A stretch of DNA of 54,864 nucleotides from VBCK01 sp036270655. GTDB lineage: Bacteria; Pseudomonadota; Gammaproteobacteria; Burkholderiales; Burkholderiaceae_F. The position numbers were made by a program, and so were the translations under genes. The stretch is taken from NCBI GenBank assembly GCA_036270655.1, contig DATBCD010000132.1, positions 1 through 54,864 on the forward strand, read 5' to 3'. Shown piece by piece: positions 27,063 through 35,712 of the stretch (position 1 is the stretch's first letter; every line of letters begins with the position of its first letter). Below the pieces are notes generated by a model. The model saw only the letters and a program-made list of their open reading frames with translations, did no database searches and had not been told where the DNA came from.

Positions 27063-27836
27063 ATGAGCCTGCTGACCAGAATCGTTCCAGCTGCTTTGGC
27101 CCTGTTGCTCGCCGGCGCCGCCTTCGCCCAGACGGCGCAGGAAATCGTTACGGCAACCGATCGGGTCAGAAATCCCGGCAAGCCGTTTCGCACCGTGCTG
27201 GCGCTGACCGAGTATGTGGGCGGCAAGGAACGCGACCACGACACGCTCGCCGTGTTTTCGAAAGAGGATCTGGCGACGCGGCAATTTCGCAATCTGGTCC
27301 AGTACGTGGAACCGGCCCGCGACGCGGGCAAGAGGGTCCTGCTGGACGGCCACTCGCTGTGGTTCTTCGACCCGGACTCCAAGGTGAGCGTGCGCATTTC
27401 GCCGCAGCAGCGCCTGATCGGACAGGCCGCCATCGGCGACATCCTGACCGTGAACCTGGCGGTCGATTACGCCGCAACCATCGCCGGCGTCGAAAAAATC
27501 GACGATGCAACCAGACAGCCGCGGCAGTGCTGGCACCTTGAGCTGAAAGCGGCCAACGATCTGGCCACGTACAGCCGCGTCGAATACTGGGTCGAGCAGG
27601 GCAGCTTCTATCCGATCAAGGGCAAGTTCTATTCCGACAGCGGCCGCCTGCTGAAGATCCTGTATTTCCGCAATTTCGCGCAATACCTGGGCGCCGTTCG
27701 CCCCACCGAGGCGGTCATCATCGACGCGGTCGATACATCGCTCGTGACCACCGCCGCGTTTGGCCAGTATGCGTACCAGGAGATTCCCGAAGCCTGGTTC
27801 CAGCGCGACTACCTGCCGCACCTGCAGATCAAATGA
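27063..27836 (+). CDS. LolA-like periplasmic outer-membrane sorting protein
   Basis: 257 residues with the signal peptide MSLLTRIVPAALALLLAGAAFA; this ATG gives a cleaner leader than the ATG at 27048 overlapping the permease stop. The mature part fits the LolA-like outer-membrane lipoprotein-sorting family found beside FtsX or MMPL transporters: VGGKERDHDTLAVFSKEDLATRQ, LLDGHSLWFFDPDSKVSVRISPQQRLIGQ, LELKA...YSRVEYWVEQGSFYPIKGKFYSDSGRLLK. It would carry a hydrophobic cargo from the permease to the outer membrane. Stop overlaps the next ATG (ATGA). Confidence 0.82.
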   Translation: MSLLTRIVPAALALLLAGAAFAQTAQEIVTATDRVRNPGKPFRTVLALTEYVGGKERDHDTLAVFSKEDLATRQFRNLVQYVEPARDAGKRVLLDGHSLWFFDPDSKVSVRISPQQRLIGQAAIGDILTVNLAVDYAATIAGVEKIDDATRQPRQCWHLELKAANDLATYSRVEYWVEQGSFYPIKGKFYSDSGRLLKILYFRNFAQYLGAVRPTEAVIIDAVDTSLVTTAAFGQYAYQEIPEAWFQRDYLPHLQIK

Positions 27837-29251
27837 CGGCGCGGGCGTGCCTGACGCTGCTGGCGGGCATCGCATTGAGCTGCGCGGTGCTGGCCGACGA
27901 AAAGGGCGACGAAAACAAGGATCTGGAGCTGATCCCGCAGGCCAGGCCGGCACCTGCGGCTTCCAGCGCGGACGTTTCCACGGCGGCCGGCGCGACGCAC
28001 AAGATCACCCTCGAGAACGCGTTCACCCAATCGTGGCTGCAGGGCGGCCTCGTGCCCTCTCCTGCGCCGCCGCCGCCCTGGGAGGAACGCCTGCTGCTCG
28101 ACGTGCGCAAGGAATGGCGCGTGGGCCGGGACGTCACCCTGGCCTACAGCGGGCGTCTGAACCTGCGTGAATCCCAGGATCTGGACTTTCCGAGCCACCA
28201 GAACGTGACCAACGACCTGCGCGAGGCATACGCGGGCTGGGAACCGTTCGAGCGCACCTTCGTCGAGGCCGGCCGGATCAACCTGAAAAGCGGCGTCGCG
28301 CTGGGTTTCAATCCGACCGATTTTTTCAAGACCCGCGCGGTGGTCGAACCGCTCTCGGTCGATCCGGTCGTGCTGCGCGAGGATCGCCTCGGCACGCTGA
28401 TGGTCCGGGCGCAGCGGATCTGGGCCGGCGGCTCGTTGACGGTGGCCTTTGCGCCGGCGGTGGCTTCGGCCAGTCCGATCTATTCGAACGTCAACCTGCC
28501 GAGCTTCGATCCGATGTTCGATCGGACCAATTCGCGCAACCGGCTTCTGGTGAAGGGCAGTGTCGACATCGGCTCGAATTTCAGTCCGGAGCTTCTGCTG
28601 TACCACGAGGGCGCGCAGACGCGCTGGGGGTTGAATCTGACCGAGGGCGTCAGCCAGAGCGTGGTCGTCTACGGTGAATGGTCGGGCGGTCGGCGTGCCA
28701 GTCTGATCGACGATGCCCTCGGTTTCGGGCGCCGCACCGGAACGCTGCCGCCCGGCGCGCCCAGCCCGCTGCCGGACGATGCGCTCAGCGGCTTTCGCAG
28801 CCAGCTCGCACTGGGCGCTTCGTACACGACGCCTCAACCGAAGATCACATTCAATCTCGAATTCAACTACAACCAGGCCGGCTTTTCGCGCGCCGACTGG
28901 AACAACTGGTTCCGGGCGGGCCAGGGCCTCGCGAACGGCTCGCCGCTTGCCGGCGAGCTCTGGACTATCCGCAACTACGCGCTCGACCAGCAGGAGCAGC
29001 TCGGTCGCAGCGCGGTGTTTCTGCGCGCCGACTGGGTGGACGCGTTCGTCCCGAAGCTGGAACTGACCGGCTTCGTCGACGCCGACCTGGCCGACGGCTC
29101 TGCGCGGGCGCAACTGTCCGCCGACTACTACGTGTCGGACCGGTGGACGGTCGGCGCCCTCGTGCTCGCAGACCTGGGCCCGCGGCGGTCGGATTTCGGC
29201 AGCCTGCCGCAGGCGGGCAGCGTGCTTTTGAAAGTTGCGCGGTACTTCTGA
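27833..29251 (+). CDS. Outer-membrane beta-barrel protein of the ABC export operon
   Basis: 472 residues, signal peptide MTARACLTLLAGIALSCAVLA, then an acidic and Pro/Ala-rich linker and a barrel of alternating amphipathic strands (DVTLAYSGRLNLRES, KITFNLEFNYNQAGF, GSVLLKVARYF), ending in aromatic F as outer-membrane barrels do. NPTDFFKTRAVVEP resembles DUF1302-type porins. Fourth gene of the TetR-controlled operon and its likely outer-membrane exit or acceptor. Confidence 0.8.
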   Translation: MTARACLTLLAGIALSCAVLADEKGDENKDLELIPQARPAPAASSADVSTAAGATHKITLENAFTQSWLQGGLVPSPAPPPPWEERLLLDVRKEWRVGRDVTLAYSGRLNLRESQDLDFPSHQNVTNDLREAYAGWEPFERTFVEAGRINLKSGVALGFNPTDFFKTRAVVEPLSVDPVVLREDRLGTLMVRAQRIWAGGSLTVAFAPAVASASPIYSNVNLPSFDPMFDRTNSRNRLLVKGSVDIGSNFSPELLLYHEGAQTRWGLNLTEGVSQSVVVYGEWSGGRRASLIDDALGFGRRTGTLPPGAPSPLPDDALSGFRSQLALGASYTTPQPKITFNLEFNYNQAGFSRADWNNWFRAGQGLANGSPLAGELWTIRNYALDQQEQLGRSAVFLRADWVDAFVPKLELTGFVDADLADGSARAQLSADYYVSDRWTVGALVLADLGPRRSDFGSLPQAGSVLLKVARYF

Positions 29252-29278
29252 GACGAGGCCGTCAAATTGGCCGTCGAG

Positions 29279-30472
29279 CTAGCGCAGTTCCCTCCTTCGC
29301 CACATCGCCACCGATACCGCCGCCAGCGCGACCGCGCACAGCGCAAGCGGCGCGAACGCGAGCGCCGGTATCCCGGTCAGATCCCACGCCGCGCCGCCGA
29401 CCACCGCGATGGCGACGGCGCCGCCGTAACTCAGCGTGAACGTGCCCGCCGACGTGCGCGCGACATCCTCCGGACGGCACAGGTGCGCAGGCAGGGTCAA
29501 GCCCAGGATCAGCGCAGCAGCGTCGGAAAACCCGAGCAGCCCGGCCCACGCGATCGTCGCGTTCCCGTCCGCGCACACGACGCCCAGGAGGCTGACGAAC
29601 GAAACGAGGCCGGATGCGACGTAAGGCCAGGCGCGGCGCTCCAATCTGCCGGCGACGGCGAGCAGCAGCAGCGAGGCAGGCAGCTGGCCCAGGTTCAACG
29701 CGAGGAGCGTTCCAGCGATCAGATCCGGGCGCCCCTTGCTCGCCAGATAGATTGGGATGAACGCGTTGGCGGCGAAGTAGATCGCGTTGATGCAGCAGAA
29801 CACCCCGCCCAGGCGCCAGACCAGGCCCAGGTGCCAGTCGGGAAGCCACTTGCGCGGCGCTTTCGCATGCAAGGGGTGCGGAATCGACGGACGCGGCGCG
29901 AACGCGTAGACCGCCGCCGCGATAATCGCGATCGGCAGCGACCATGCGACCAGCGACAGGCGCCAGCTGCTTTCGACGAGCGGCAGAACCACCGGAGCCG
30001 TCAGCAGAACCGCGAGAATCTCGGAGACCAGCAGGCCGTTGGTGTAGACGGCGGTGCCAAGGCCGATGCGGGCAGGCATCCACTGGCGCACCGCGGTCGG
30101 CATGATCGGCTGCATGATCGCGACCCCCGCCGACATGACGACCGTCGTCAGGAGCAGTCCGCCGTAGTTCGAGCTGATGCCGCGCAGGGCGGAGCCCGAC
30201 GCGACCAGCGCGAGGCCGCCGACCAGTGCGGCCCTGACGCCGAGGTGCGCGACGAGCAGCGAGCCGGCCAGGGCGGCGATGGCGAATATCCCCGGAGGAA
30301 TGCTGCTGAGCACGCCGACCTGCGTGGCGCTCAGGTGCAGATCGTCGCGGATCGTCGCGATGACCGGGGGAACCGCGAGAATCGTCAGCCGCAGACCGCT
30401 TCCAGCCAGCCAGAGCAGGACCAGCGCGGCCCACGGAATGCGGCCCGCGTTATCACGAGTGAGGACGGCCAT
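29279..30472 (-). CDS. MFS transporter (CynX/NimT-like)
   Basis: 397 residues with about twelve hydrophobic helices, e.g. LTILAVPPVIATIRDDLHLS and GVLSSIPPGIFAIAALAGSL, the latter pair typical of the CynX/NimT branch (anion or nitroimidazole transporters). A loop of basic and Pro-rich residues (FAPRPSIPHPLHAKAPRKW) splits the two six-helix halves. It lies downstream of the unknown lipoprotein on the same strand, 78 bases apart, and converges with the barrel gene. Confidence 0.88.
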   Translation of the reverse strand: MAVLTRDNAGRIPWAALVLLWLAGSGLRLTILAVPPVIATIRDDLHLSATQVGVLSSIPPGIFAIAALAGSLLVAHLGVRAALVGGLALVASGSALRGISSNYGGLLLTTVVMSAGVAIMQPIMPTAVRQWMPARIGLGTAVYTNGLLVSEILAVLLTAPVVLPLVESSWRLSLVAWSLPIAIIAAAVYAFAPRPSIPHPLHAKAPRKWLPDWHLGLVWRLGGVFCCINAIYFAANAFIPIYLASKGRPDLIAGTLLALNLGQLPASLLLLAVAGRLERRAWPYVASGLVSFVSLLGVVCADGNATIAWAGLLGFSDAAALILGLTLPAHLCRPEDVARTSAGTFTLSYGGAVAIAVVGGAAWDLTGIPALAFAPLALCAVALAAVSVAMWRRRELR

Positions 30473-30550
30473 CGCGGGTTCTGTTGCAGGAATGGAAATC
30501 TCGGCTGATTTTCAAGAATTGCCTGTTACAGACCACCCGATCATTAAGTA

Positions 30551-31177
30551 TCAAGGCAGGCTTGGGCTGATCGATATGCCCACGCCTTGAATCGGCCCGA
30601 GCGGATTGCGAGAAACCTGCTCGGTGTTGACGTTGGGCTGCCCGCCGGCCAGCGCGAAGACCGCCACGTCGTCGACGAAGATGATCAGCCCGCTGAAGGT
30701 CCACCCGGTGGTGACGGTGTGCCGGCGGAAGTTCAGCAGGTCGAGCCAGAAGTTGCCGACGCGTCGGGTCCTGGTCTGATGCAGGTCGATCGCATAGGCG
30801 GTGCAGCGCTTGCCGGCGTTCAGACAATCGGCGATGCCGCGCTCCCGGTTCTCGGGCGCAACAGCGGCCATCGCGTTCAGGCGCTGCAGCAGGTCGGTAT
30901 AGCTCAGGATCGTGATCGCGGGGTTCACGGCCGGATCGATTTTCTGCTCGCGTAGAGCCTGGCGCGTGGTGTGATAGGGCACGATGTGGTCGACCGCGCT
31001 GTAGGCGTCGTTATACGTAGACCAGGGCTGCAGCGTCCGGTCGTCCCCGTTGGGAAGCAGGGACCTGCACCCGGTGGTCGCCGCCAGCGCCGCAATCACC
31101 AGCGCCAGCGTCCGGATCCGGGGCCATGGGTTCAAAGGACTGACGCGGCCGGGCGTGGTCGACAAGGCGGGATCCAT
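30551..31177 (-). CDS. Unknown lipoprotein
   Basis: 208 residues from the ATG at 31177. The N-terminus has a hydrophobic stretch (RTLALVIAALAATTGC) ending in a lipobox, so it is exported and lipidated. No family recognised. Visible blocks are WSTYNDAYSAVDHIVPYHTT, SYTDLLQRLNAM, a Cys pair in ADCLNAGKRCTAY, and a second hydrophobic patch TTGWTFSGLIIFVDDVAVFAL near the C-terminus that could contact the membrane. No strong ribosome site helps pick the start; an upstream in-frame start at 31234 would put extra residues before the leader. Confidence 0.6.
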   Translation of the reverse strand: MDPALSTTPGRVSPLNPWPRIRTLALVIAALAATTGCRSLLPNGDDRTLQPWSTYNDAYSAVDHIVPYHTTRQALREQKIDPAVNPAITILSYTDLLQRLNAMAAVAPENRERGIADCLNAGKRCTAYAIDLHQTRTRRVGNFWLDLLNFRRHTVTTGWTFSGLIIFVDDVAVFALAGGQPNVNTEQVSRNPLGPIQGVGISISPSLP

Positions 31178-31262
31178 GCCGTGCAGTGCGTTTTGTGGCA
31201 GCTTAGCGTGCCGGCCGCCGGTGGGCGAGCACATCCGAATCGACTAGCACCGTAAGTCCAAC

Positions 31263-32129
31263 ATGCGTTTATCTGACGGCCGCAGAATCGGTTGCCTGGA
31301 AGTCGGCAAGGCCGACGGGTTTCCGATCTTCCATTTTCACGGCAATGGCTCTTCGCGGCTGGAGGTCATGCCGCTGGCTGATGTGGCCGCCGCGGCTGCC
31401 GTGCGGCTGATCGGACTGGATCGGCCGGGTATCGGCGATTCGGATCCGGCTCCCGCCCGCACGCTGCTCCACTGGCCGGACGACGTCGCTGAGGTGGCCG
31501 ACCGGCTGCAAATCCGGCGCTTCGCGGTCGAGGGTCTTTCCGCCGGTGGTGCCTATGCACTGGCCTGCGCCCATCGGATCGCCGATCGGCTCACCGCGTG
31601 CGGACTGGTCAGCTCGATCTGCCCGCCCGAGCTGGTCGAGCGGGCGGCCCCGGGCTGGATGCGTGCCGGGTGGTGGATCGGACAGCATCATCCGGAGCTG
31701 ACTCAAGCGTGGATGCGGGCGCTGCTGCCCGACTCGCCGCCCGACGAGTCGAGCGCCGAAAGGCGACTGCTTCGCATCACTTCATGGCTCGCCAAACCCG
31801 ACCGCGACGTGCTGCGCCGGCCGCTGGTCAGGAAGGCGTTGGTGCGCTCGATGATGGAAAGCCGCCGCCAGGGAGCGCAGGCCAATCGTCGGGAGATACT
31901 GGCGCTGGTGCGCGGCTGGAATCTGCCGGTCGAGCAGATCGCGCTGAGAAACATCTTCATGTGGCACGGCGCGCAGGACCGCCTGACTCCGATCGGTCCA
32001 GCCCGGCTGCTTGCCGACCGGCTGCCGCACTGCACAGCGACCTTTTATGCGAACGAAGGGCACTTCTCGACGCTGGCGAACCATGCGCAGGAGGTGTTCG
32101 CCGCGCTTCGCGGACCGTCCCTCCAGTAG
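31263..32129 (+). CDS. Alpha/beta hydrolase
   Basis: 288 residues, no signal peptide. The oxyanion region is FHFHGNGSSRLE, the nucleophile elbow GLSAGG, and a late Asp and His lie in HGAQDRLTP and NEGHFSTLANH, completing a plausible Ser-Asp-His triad. LIGLDRPGIGDSD is a typical lid-proximal strand. The substrate is unknown. It is divergent from the unknown lipoprotein and upstream of the Mla-like genes but 72 bases away. Confidence 0.85.
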   Translation: MRLSDGRRIGCLEVGKADGFPIFHFHGNGSSRLEVMPLADVAAAAAVRLIGLDRPGIGDSDPAPARTLLHWPDDVAEVADRLQIRRFAVEGLSAGGAYALACAHRIADRLTACGLVSSICPPELVERAAPGWMRAGWWIGQHHPELTQAWMRALLPDSPPDESSAERRLLRITSWLAKPDRDVLRRPLVRKALVRSMMESRRQGAQANRREILALVRGWNLPVEQIALRNIFMWHGAQDRLTPIGPARLLADRLPHCTATFYANEGHFSTLANHAQEVFAALRGPSLQ

Positions 32130-32201
32130 AAGATCAGGCCTGCTCACCCGTCTCGGCGAGCTGCAAGAGCCGATCAGCGCGTTTTTCGGTAGATTGAGAG
32201 C

Positions 32202-32999
32202 ATGGTCCCGACCACGTCCCGGCAGGGTGCGCTCGCCGAACTGGGCAGCCTGGCCGCGCGCTGGTTGGTCGGCTGGTGGCGGGTGCTTCACCTGGGCGTG
32301 ATGATCCTCGCGCTGGCGTCCTCGTCCTCCAGTTATCGCCGCGCCAACCGCTCCGCTCTGTTCCGTCACATCTATCTGAGCACCGCCTCGAACCTGGCGT
32401 GGTTCACGGTGCTGTCGGCATTGCTGAGCCTGGTGCTGATCCGCATCGTGCTGGTAACCGCTCTCAGTTACGGTCTTTCCGAGTACGCGCTGCAAATGGT
32501 GGTGCGGGTGCTGGTGCTGGAGCTGATTCCCCTGGTCACCGCGTTGTTCGTCGCGCTTCGATGCACGATCCCTTATGGCGCCGAGATTGCCGCGATGCGA
32601 TCGCGCGGCGAATTCGACTCGTTGAAGATCCAGGGCCTCGACCCGCTGCAGCACGAGGTGCTGCCGCGCGTCCTGGCCGGCGCTTTCGCCGTGCTGACGC
32701 TGGCCTCGATGAGCTGCGTCGTCACGCTGGTGCTCGCCTACCTTTCCGCGTACGGCTTTACACGCTGGGGATTCGAGGGCTACACGCACACGGTCGGCCA
32801 GATCTTCACGCCCGCGGTGGCGCTGATCTTCCTGCTGAAGATCCTGCTGATGAGCCTGGCCGTTTCGTTGATTCCGGTCGCCTCGGTTCTATACGATGCG
32901 GGTCGCTCGCGCACGAGCGTGGAGATGCGGGGGCTGGTTCGCATGTTCCTGGTGATCCTGCTGATCGAAGCGGCCTCGCTGGTGGGAAACTACTACTGA
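32202..32999 (+). CDS. MlaE-type ABC lipid-transport permease
   Basis: 265 residues, about five membrane helices. The MlaE family core is present: LIPLVTALFVALRCTIPYGAEIAAMRSR split by EFDSLKIQGLDPLQHEVLPRVLA, corresponding to the coupling-helix region that touches MlaF. MlaE permeases move phospholipids between inner membrane and an MCE ring. The next gene is the MCE protein, 13 bases on. No MlaF ATPase is encoded next to it, which is unusual, so an ATPase must come from elsewhere. Confidence 0.88.
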   Translation: MVPTTSRQGALAELGSLAARWLVGWWRVLHLGVMILALASSSSSYRRANRSALFRHIYLSTASNLAWFTVLSALLSLVLIRIVLVTALSYGLSEYALQMVVRVLVLELIPLVTALFVALRCTIPYGAEIAAMRSRGEFDSLKIQGLDPLQHEVLPRVLAGAFAVLTLASMSCVVTLVLAYLSAYGFTRWGFEGYTHTVGQIFTPAVALIFLLKILLMSLAVSLIPVASVLYDAGRSRTSVEMRGLVRMFLVILLIEAASLVGNYY

Positions 33000-33012
33000 A
33001 CCGATCGATCCC

Positions 33013-33972
33013 ATGGTGTCAAATCCCTCGACAGCCGCCCCGCCGGTCGCTTATCTGGAGTTCAAGGTTGCGGCGCTCTTTGTGCTGATGCTGCTTCTGG
33101 TCGGCGGCACCGTGCTGTACGTGATGTACGCGCGCGGAGTGTTCGAGCCCACTCAGCAACTGGTGCTGCTGGCGGACGACTCCGAGGGCGTGAAGGTCGG
33201 CATGGATCTGACGTTTTCCGGCTTTCCGATCGGGCGCGTGCGCCGCATCGAACTCGATGCGGACGGCAGCGCCCGCATCGTGGTCGACGTGCCCCGGAAG
33301 GACGCCCACTGGCTGCGGCAGTCGAGCGTGTTCACGCTGGTGCGAGGCATGCTGGGCAACACGAGCATCCGCGCCTACAGCGGCATCCTGACCGATCCGC
33401 CGCTTGCCGACGGCGAGGTGCGCAAGGTGCTGGTTGGCGATGCCACGGCCGAGATACCCCACCTGGTATCGGCCGCGCACGACCTGATCCAGAACCTGAC
33501 CGCGTTGACCGGTCCCGGGTCGCCCCTGAGCGCCTCCCTGGCAAACCTGCAGGAGACGACTGCGAGGTTTAAAGGACAACACGGTGCCCTGGGCGTCCTG
33601 CTCGGCAACGACAAGGACGCCGGCAAGCTGGTGGCCGCGCTTGACCGGACCAATGCGCTGCTGGCCAGGATCGACGGTATCGCCGCCCACGCCGATGTGC
33701 AGGTGTTCGGCGCGGACGGCGCGGTGAGTCAGAGCCGGGCCGCCATCGCGCAGCTCGATGCGGCGCTGGGCGACGCGCGCGAAACCCTGAAGAAGGTTGA
33801 CGCGGTCTTGCAGGAGGCGCAAGGCGTCGCATCGAACGTCCGCGTCGCGACCACCGACTTGGGCGCGCTGCGGGCCGAGGTCGAGGTGAGCCTGCGCAAA
33901 GTCGAGTACCTGGTCGACGAGGTCAACCGCAAATGGCCGTTTGCGCGCGACACCGAACTGAAGCTGCCATGA
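33013..33972 (+). CDS. MCE (MlaD-like) periplasmic lipid-transfer protein
   Basis: 319 residues. An N-terminal membrane anchor (VAALFVLMLLLVGGTVLYVMY) is followed by one MCE domain (about 45-125: LVLLADDSEGVKVGMDLTFS, GFPIGRVRRIELDADGSARI) and a long C-terminal helical part (TALTGPGSPLSASLANLQET, ALDRTNALLARIDGIAAHAD, TLKKVDAVLQEAQGVASNV) as in MCE proteins that make a hexameric ring and needle or tunnel. Its stop overlaps the start of the lipoprotein gene (ATGA). Confidence 0.88.
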   Translation: MVSNPSTAAPPVAYLEFKVAALFVLMLLLVGGTVLYVMYARGVFEPTQQLVLLADDSEGVKVGMDLTFSGFPIGRVRRIELDADGSARIVVDVPRKDAHWLRQSSVFTLVRGMLGNTSIRAYSGILTDPPLADGEVRKVLVGDATAEIPHLVSAAHDLIQNLTALTGPGSPLSASLANLQETTARFKGQHGALGVLLGNDKDAGKLVAALDRTNALLARIDGIAAHADVQVFGADGAVSQSRAAIAQLDAALGDARETLKKVDAVLQEAQGVASNVRVATTDLGALRAEVEVSLRKVEYLVDEVNRKWPFARDTELKLP

Positions 33973-34631
33973 CGCGCCTGCGACGCGGCGGGCGGGCGGC
34001 GGCCGCGGCGGTACTGCTCGCCGCTTGCGCAGGCCCGCCGGTACCCGACTGGAAATTGAGCTCGAAGGCCGCCGTCGATGGTTCGGTGGCCGCCTACCTG
34101 TCGGGCGACACGGCTCTTGCCGCCCGGCAGTTCGAGCTGGCGCGCAGTGAAGTGGCGCGAACCGGCCGGGCCGATCTGCTGGCCCGCACCGAGCTGATCC
34201 GGTGCGCGGCACGCGTGGCAAGCCTGCAGTTCGAAGCGTGCGAAGGCTTCGAAAGCCTCAGGTCGCAGGCAGACGCGCCCGAGCGCGCCTACGCCGATTT
34301 TCTGGCGGGGCGGCTGCGGCCGCAGGACATCGGGCTGCTGCCGTCGGAGCAACGGACTGCGGCGCGCTCGAGCGCGGATGCGGCGGCCGATGCGCTGCGC
34401 TCGATCGAGGATCCATTTTCGCGCCTGGTGGCCGCTGCGGTGCTGTTCGAATCGGCGCGCGCCAGCCCGGCGGCGATCTCGCTGGCCGTCGATACGGCTT
34501 CCGCGCAAGGCTGGCGACGGCCGCTGCTGGCGTGGTTGAACGTGCAGGCTCTGCGCGCCGAAAAGGCCGGCGCCCTCGACGAGGCCGAGCGGCTGCGCAG
34601 GCGCATCGGCCTGGTGCAGGAGCCGAACTGA
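33969..34631 (+). CDS. Helical lipoprotein of the Mla-like operon
   Basis: 220 residues; the ATG overlaps the MCE stop. Leader RRGGRAAAAAVLLAACAG with lipobox LAAC marks an outer-membrane or periplasmic lipoprotein. The mature part is Ala/Arg/Glu-rich helix with TPR-like pairs (YLSGDTALAARQFELARSEVART; LEEAE-type end ALDEAERLRRRIG). No family recognised with confidence. Its position suggests an accessory of the MCE transporter. Confidence 0.75.
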   Translation: MTRLRRGGRAAAAAVLLAACAGPPVPDWKLSSKAAVDGSVAAYLSGDTALAARQFELARSEVARTGRADLLARTELIRCAARVASLQFEACEGFESLRSQADAPERAYADFLAGRLRPQDIGLLPSEQRTAARSSADAAADALRSIEDPFSRLVAAAVLFESARASPAAISLAVDTASAQGWRRPLLAWLNVQALRAEKAGALDEAERLRRRIGLVQEPN

Positions 34632-35419
34632 GACGCCTGGTGATCGCTGCCGGCATCGCTGCCGTGGCCCTGCTGGGCTTTTTCGCGCTCGTCTACCTGC
34701 GCCAGGAAGCGATGATCTTCTTTCCCGAGAAGCTCCCGCCCGATTACCCGCTGGCGCGGCCGGACGTGGAGCAGGTATGGATCCGGGTCGATGGCGCGAA
34801 GCTGTCAGCGCTGCATCTGAAGCTTGCGCAGCCGAAGGGCGTCGTGTTCTTCCTTCACGGCAACGCCGGCAGCCTGGGCAGCTGGTTCGTCGACACGGAT
34901 CTTTTCAGCAGCGAGAACTTCGACCTGTTCATGATCGACTACCGCGGCTACGGCAAGAGCACCGGAAGGATCGAAAGCGAGGCCCAGCTCCACGCCGATG
35001 TGGCCGTCGCCTGGGACAGCATCGCGGGGCGCTATCGGGATCTGCGCAAGGTCCTTGTCGGCCGCTCGCTGGGCAGCGCCCTGGCCGCGCGCCTGGCCGC
35101 ACGGATCCAGCCCGATCTGACGATACTGGTCTCGCCGTACTGGAGCGTGGCCGAGGTGGCCCGCCTGCACTACCCGCTGCTGCCAGGGTTCCTGCTGCGT
35201 TACCCGCTGATGACGTTCCAGGACATCGGTCGCATCGAAGGTCCCGTTCTGTTGATCCATGGCGACCTCGATCCTCTGATTCCGCTGGACCACAGCGTCC
35301 GGCTGCAGGCAGCGGCCCGCAACGCGCAGCTGGTGCGCATCGCAGGCGGGGCCCACAACGATCTGCAGGACTTCGATCTCTATCGCCATGCGATCGCCGC
35401 CGCGCTGGCCCGTCTCTGA
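34628..35419 (+). CDS. Membrane-anchored alpha/beta hydrolase, probably CTG-initiated
   Basis: 263 residues from the CTG at 34628, which overlaps the previous stop (CTGA) and has AGGAG five bases upstream; it gives MRRLV before the membrane helix IAAGIAAVALLGFFALVYL. The alternative GTG at 34640 lacks a well-spaced ribosome site. The catalytic part has FFLHGNAGSLGSW (oxyanion), DYRGYGKSTGR, the elbow GRSLGS, Asp in HGDLDPLIP and His in GGAHNDLQ. It belongs to the YfhR/BEM46-like serine hydrolases tethered to the inner membrane. Last gene of the Mla-like operon. Confidence 0.85.
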   Translation: MRRLVIAAGIAAVALLGFFALVYLRQEAMIFFPEKLPPDYPLARPDVEQVWIRVDGAKLSALHLKLAQPKGVVFFLHGNAGSLGSWFVDTDLFSSENFDLFMIDYRGYGKSTGRIESEAQLHADVAVAWDSIAGRYRDLRKVLVGRSLGSALAARLAARIQPDLTILVSPYWSVAEVARLHYPLLPGFLLRYPLMTFQDIGRIEGPVLLIHGDLDPLIPLDHSVRLQAAARNAQLVRIAGGAHNDLQDFDLYRHAIAAALARL

Positions 35420-35490
35420 ACGAGGCCGCCGCGCCGTATCGGCTCGCTTCGATCCTTCTTGATCCTCTGAACGGTCTAGGGAATTCGACC

Positions 35491-35511
35491 GGAGTCCGTC
35501 GAAAGGACTCC
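35491..35511. other. Hairpin in the leader region before apbE
   Basis: GGAGTCC-GTCGAAA-GGACTCC, a perfect 7-bp stem and 7-base loop, 72 bases after the hydrolase stop. It may end the Mla-like transcript or belong to the leader of the following operon. The 293 bases from 35420 to 35712 hold no gene I can support. Confidence 0.45.
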
Positions 35512-35683
35512 CACGAAGGAAGTAGCGTCGCGGATGCCCATCCCATCAATGCGGCGTTATAAAGGGTGCATTGGGCAGAGCGCGCGTCGCGCACCCTCGG
35601 ACTGATCGAGGGCCCCGGGACGTCTACCGGAAGCGAGGCAGGCGCGATCAGTCGAATCGGCTCGCAATCCGGCCGCCTTTCGA

Positions 35684-35712
35684 GCGACGCCTTCAATCAG
35701 CGGGCTCTTTTT
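35684..35712 (+). promoter_or_regulatory. T-run hairpin immediately before apbE
   Basis: GAGC-ga-CGC, a nine-base loop, GCG-g-GCTC and then TTTTT directly abut the chosen apbE ATG. This looks like a weak terminator placed in a 5' leader, so it could be an attenuator for the 18-gene operon. No known riboswitch class is recognised upstream. Confidence 0.3.

Noticed and set aside
35566..35712. N-terminal extension of ApbE to the GTG at 35566
   Set aside because: The added 49 residues show no leader, lipobox or family similarity, and overlap the leader hairpin.
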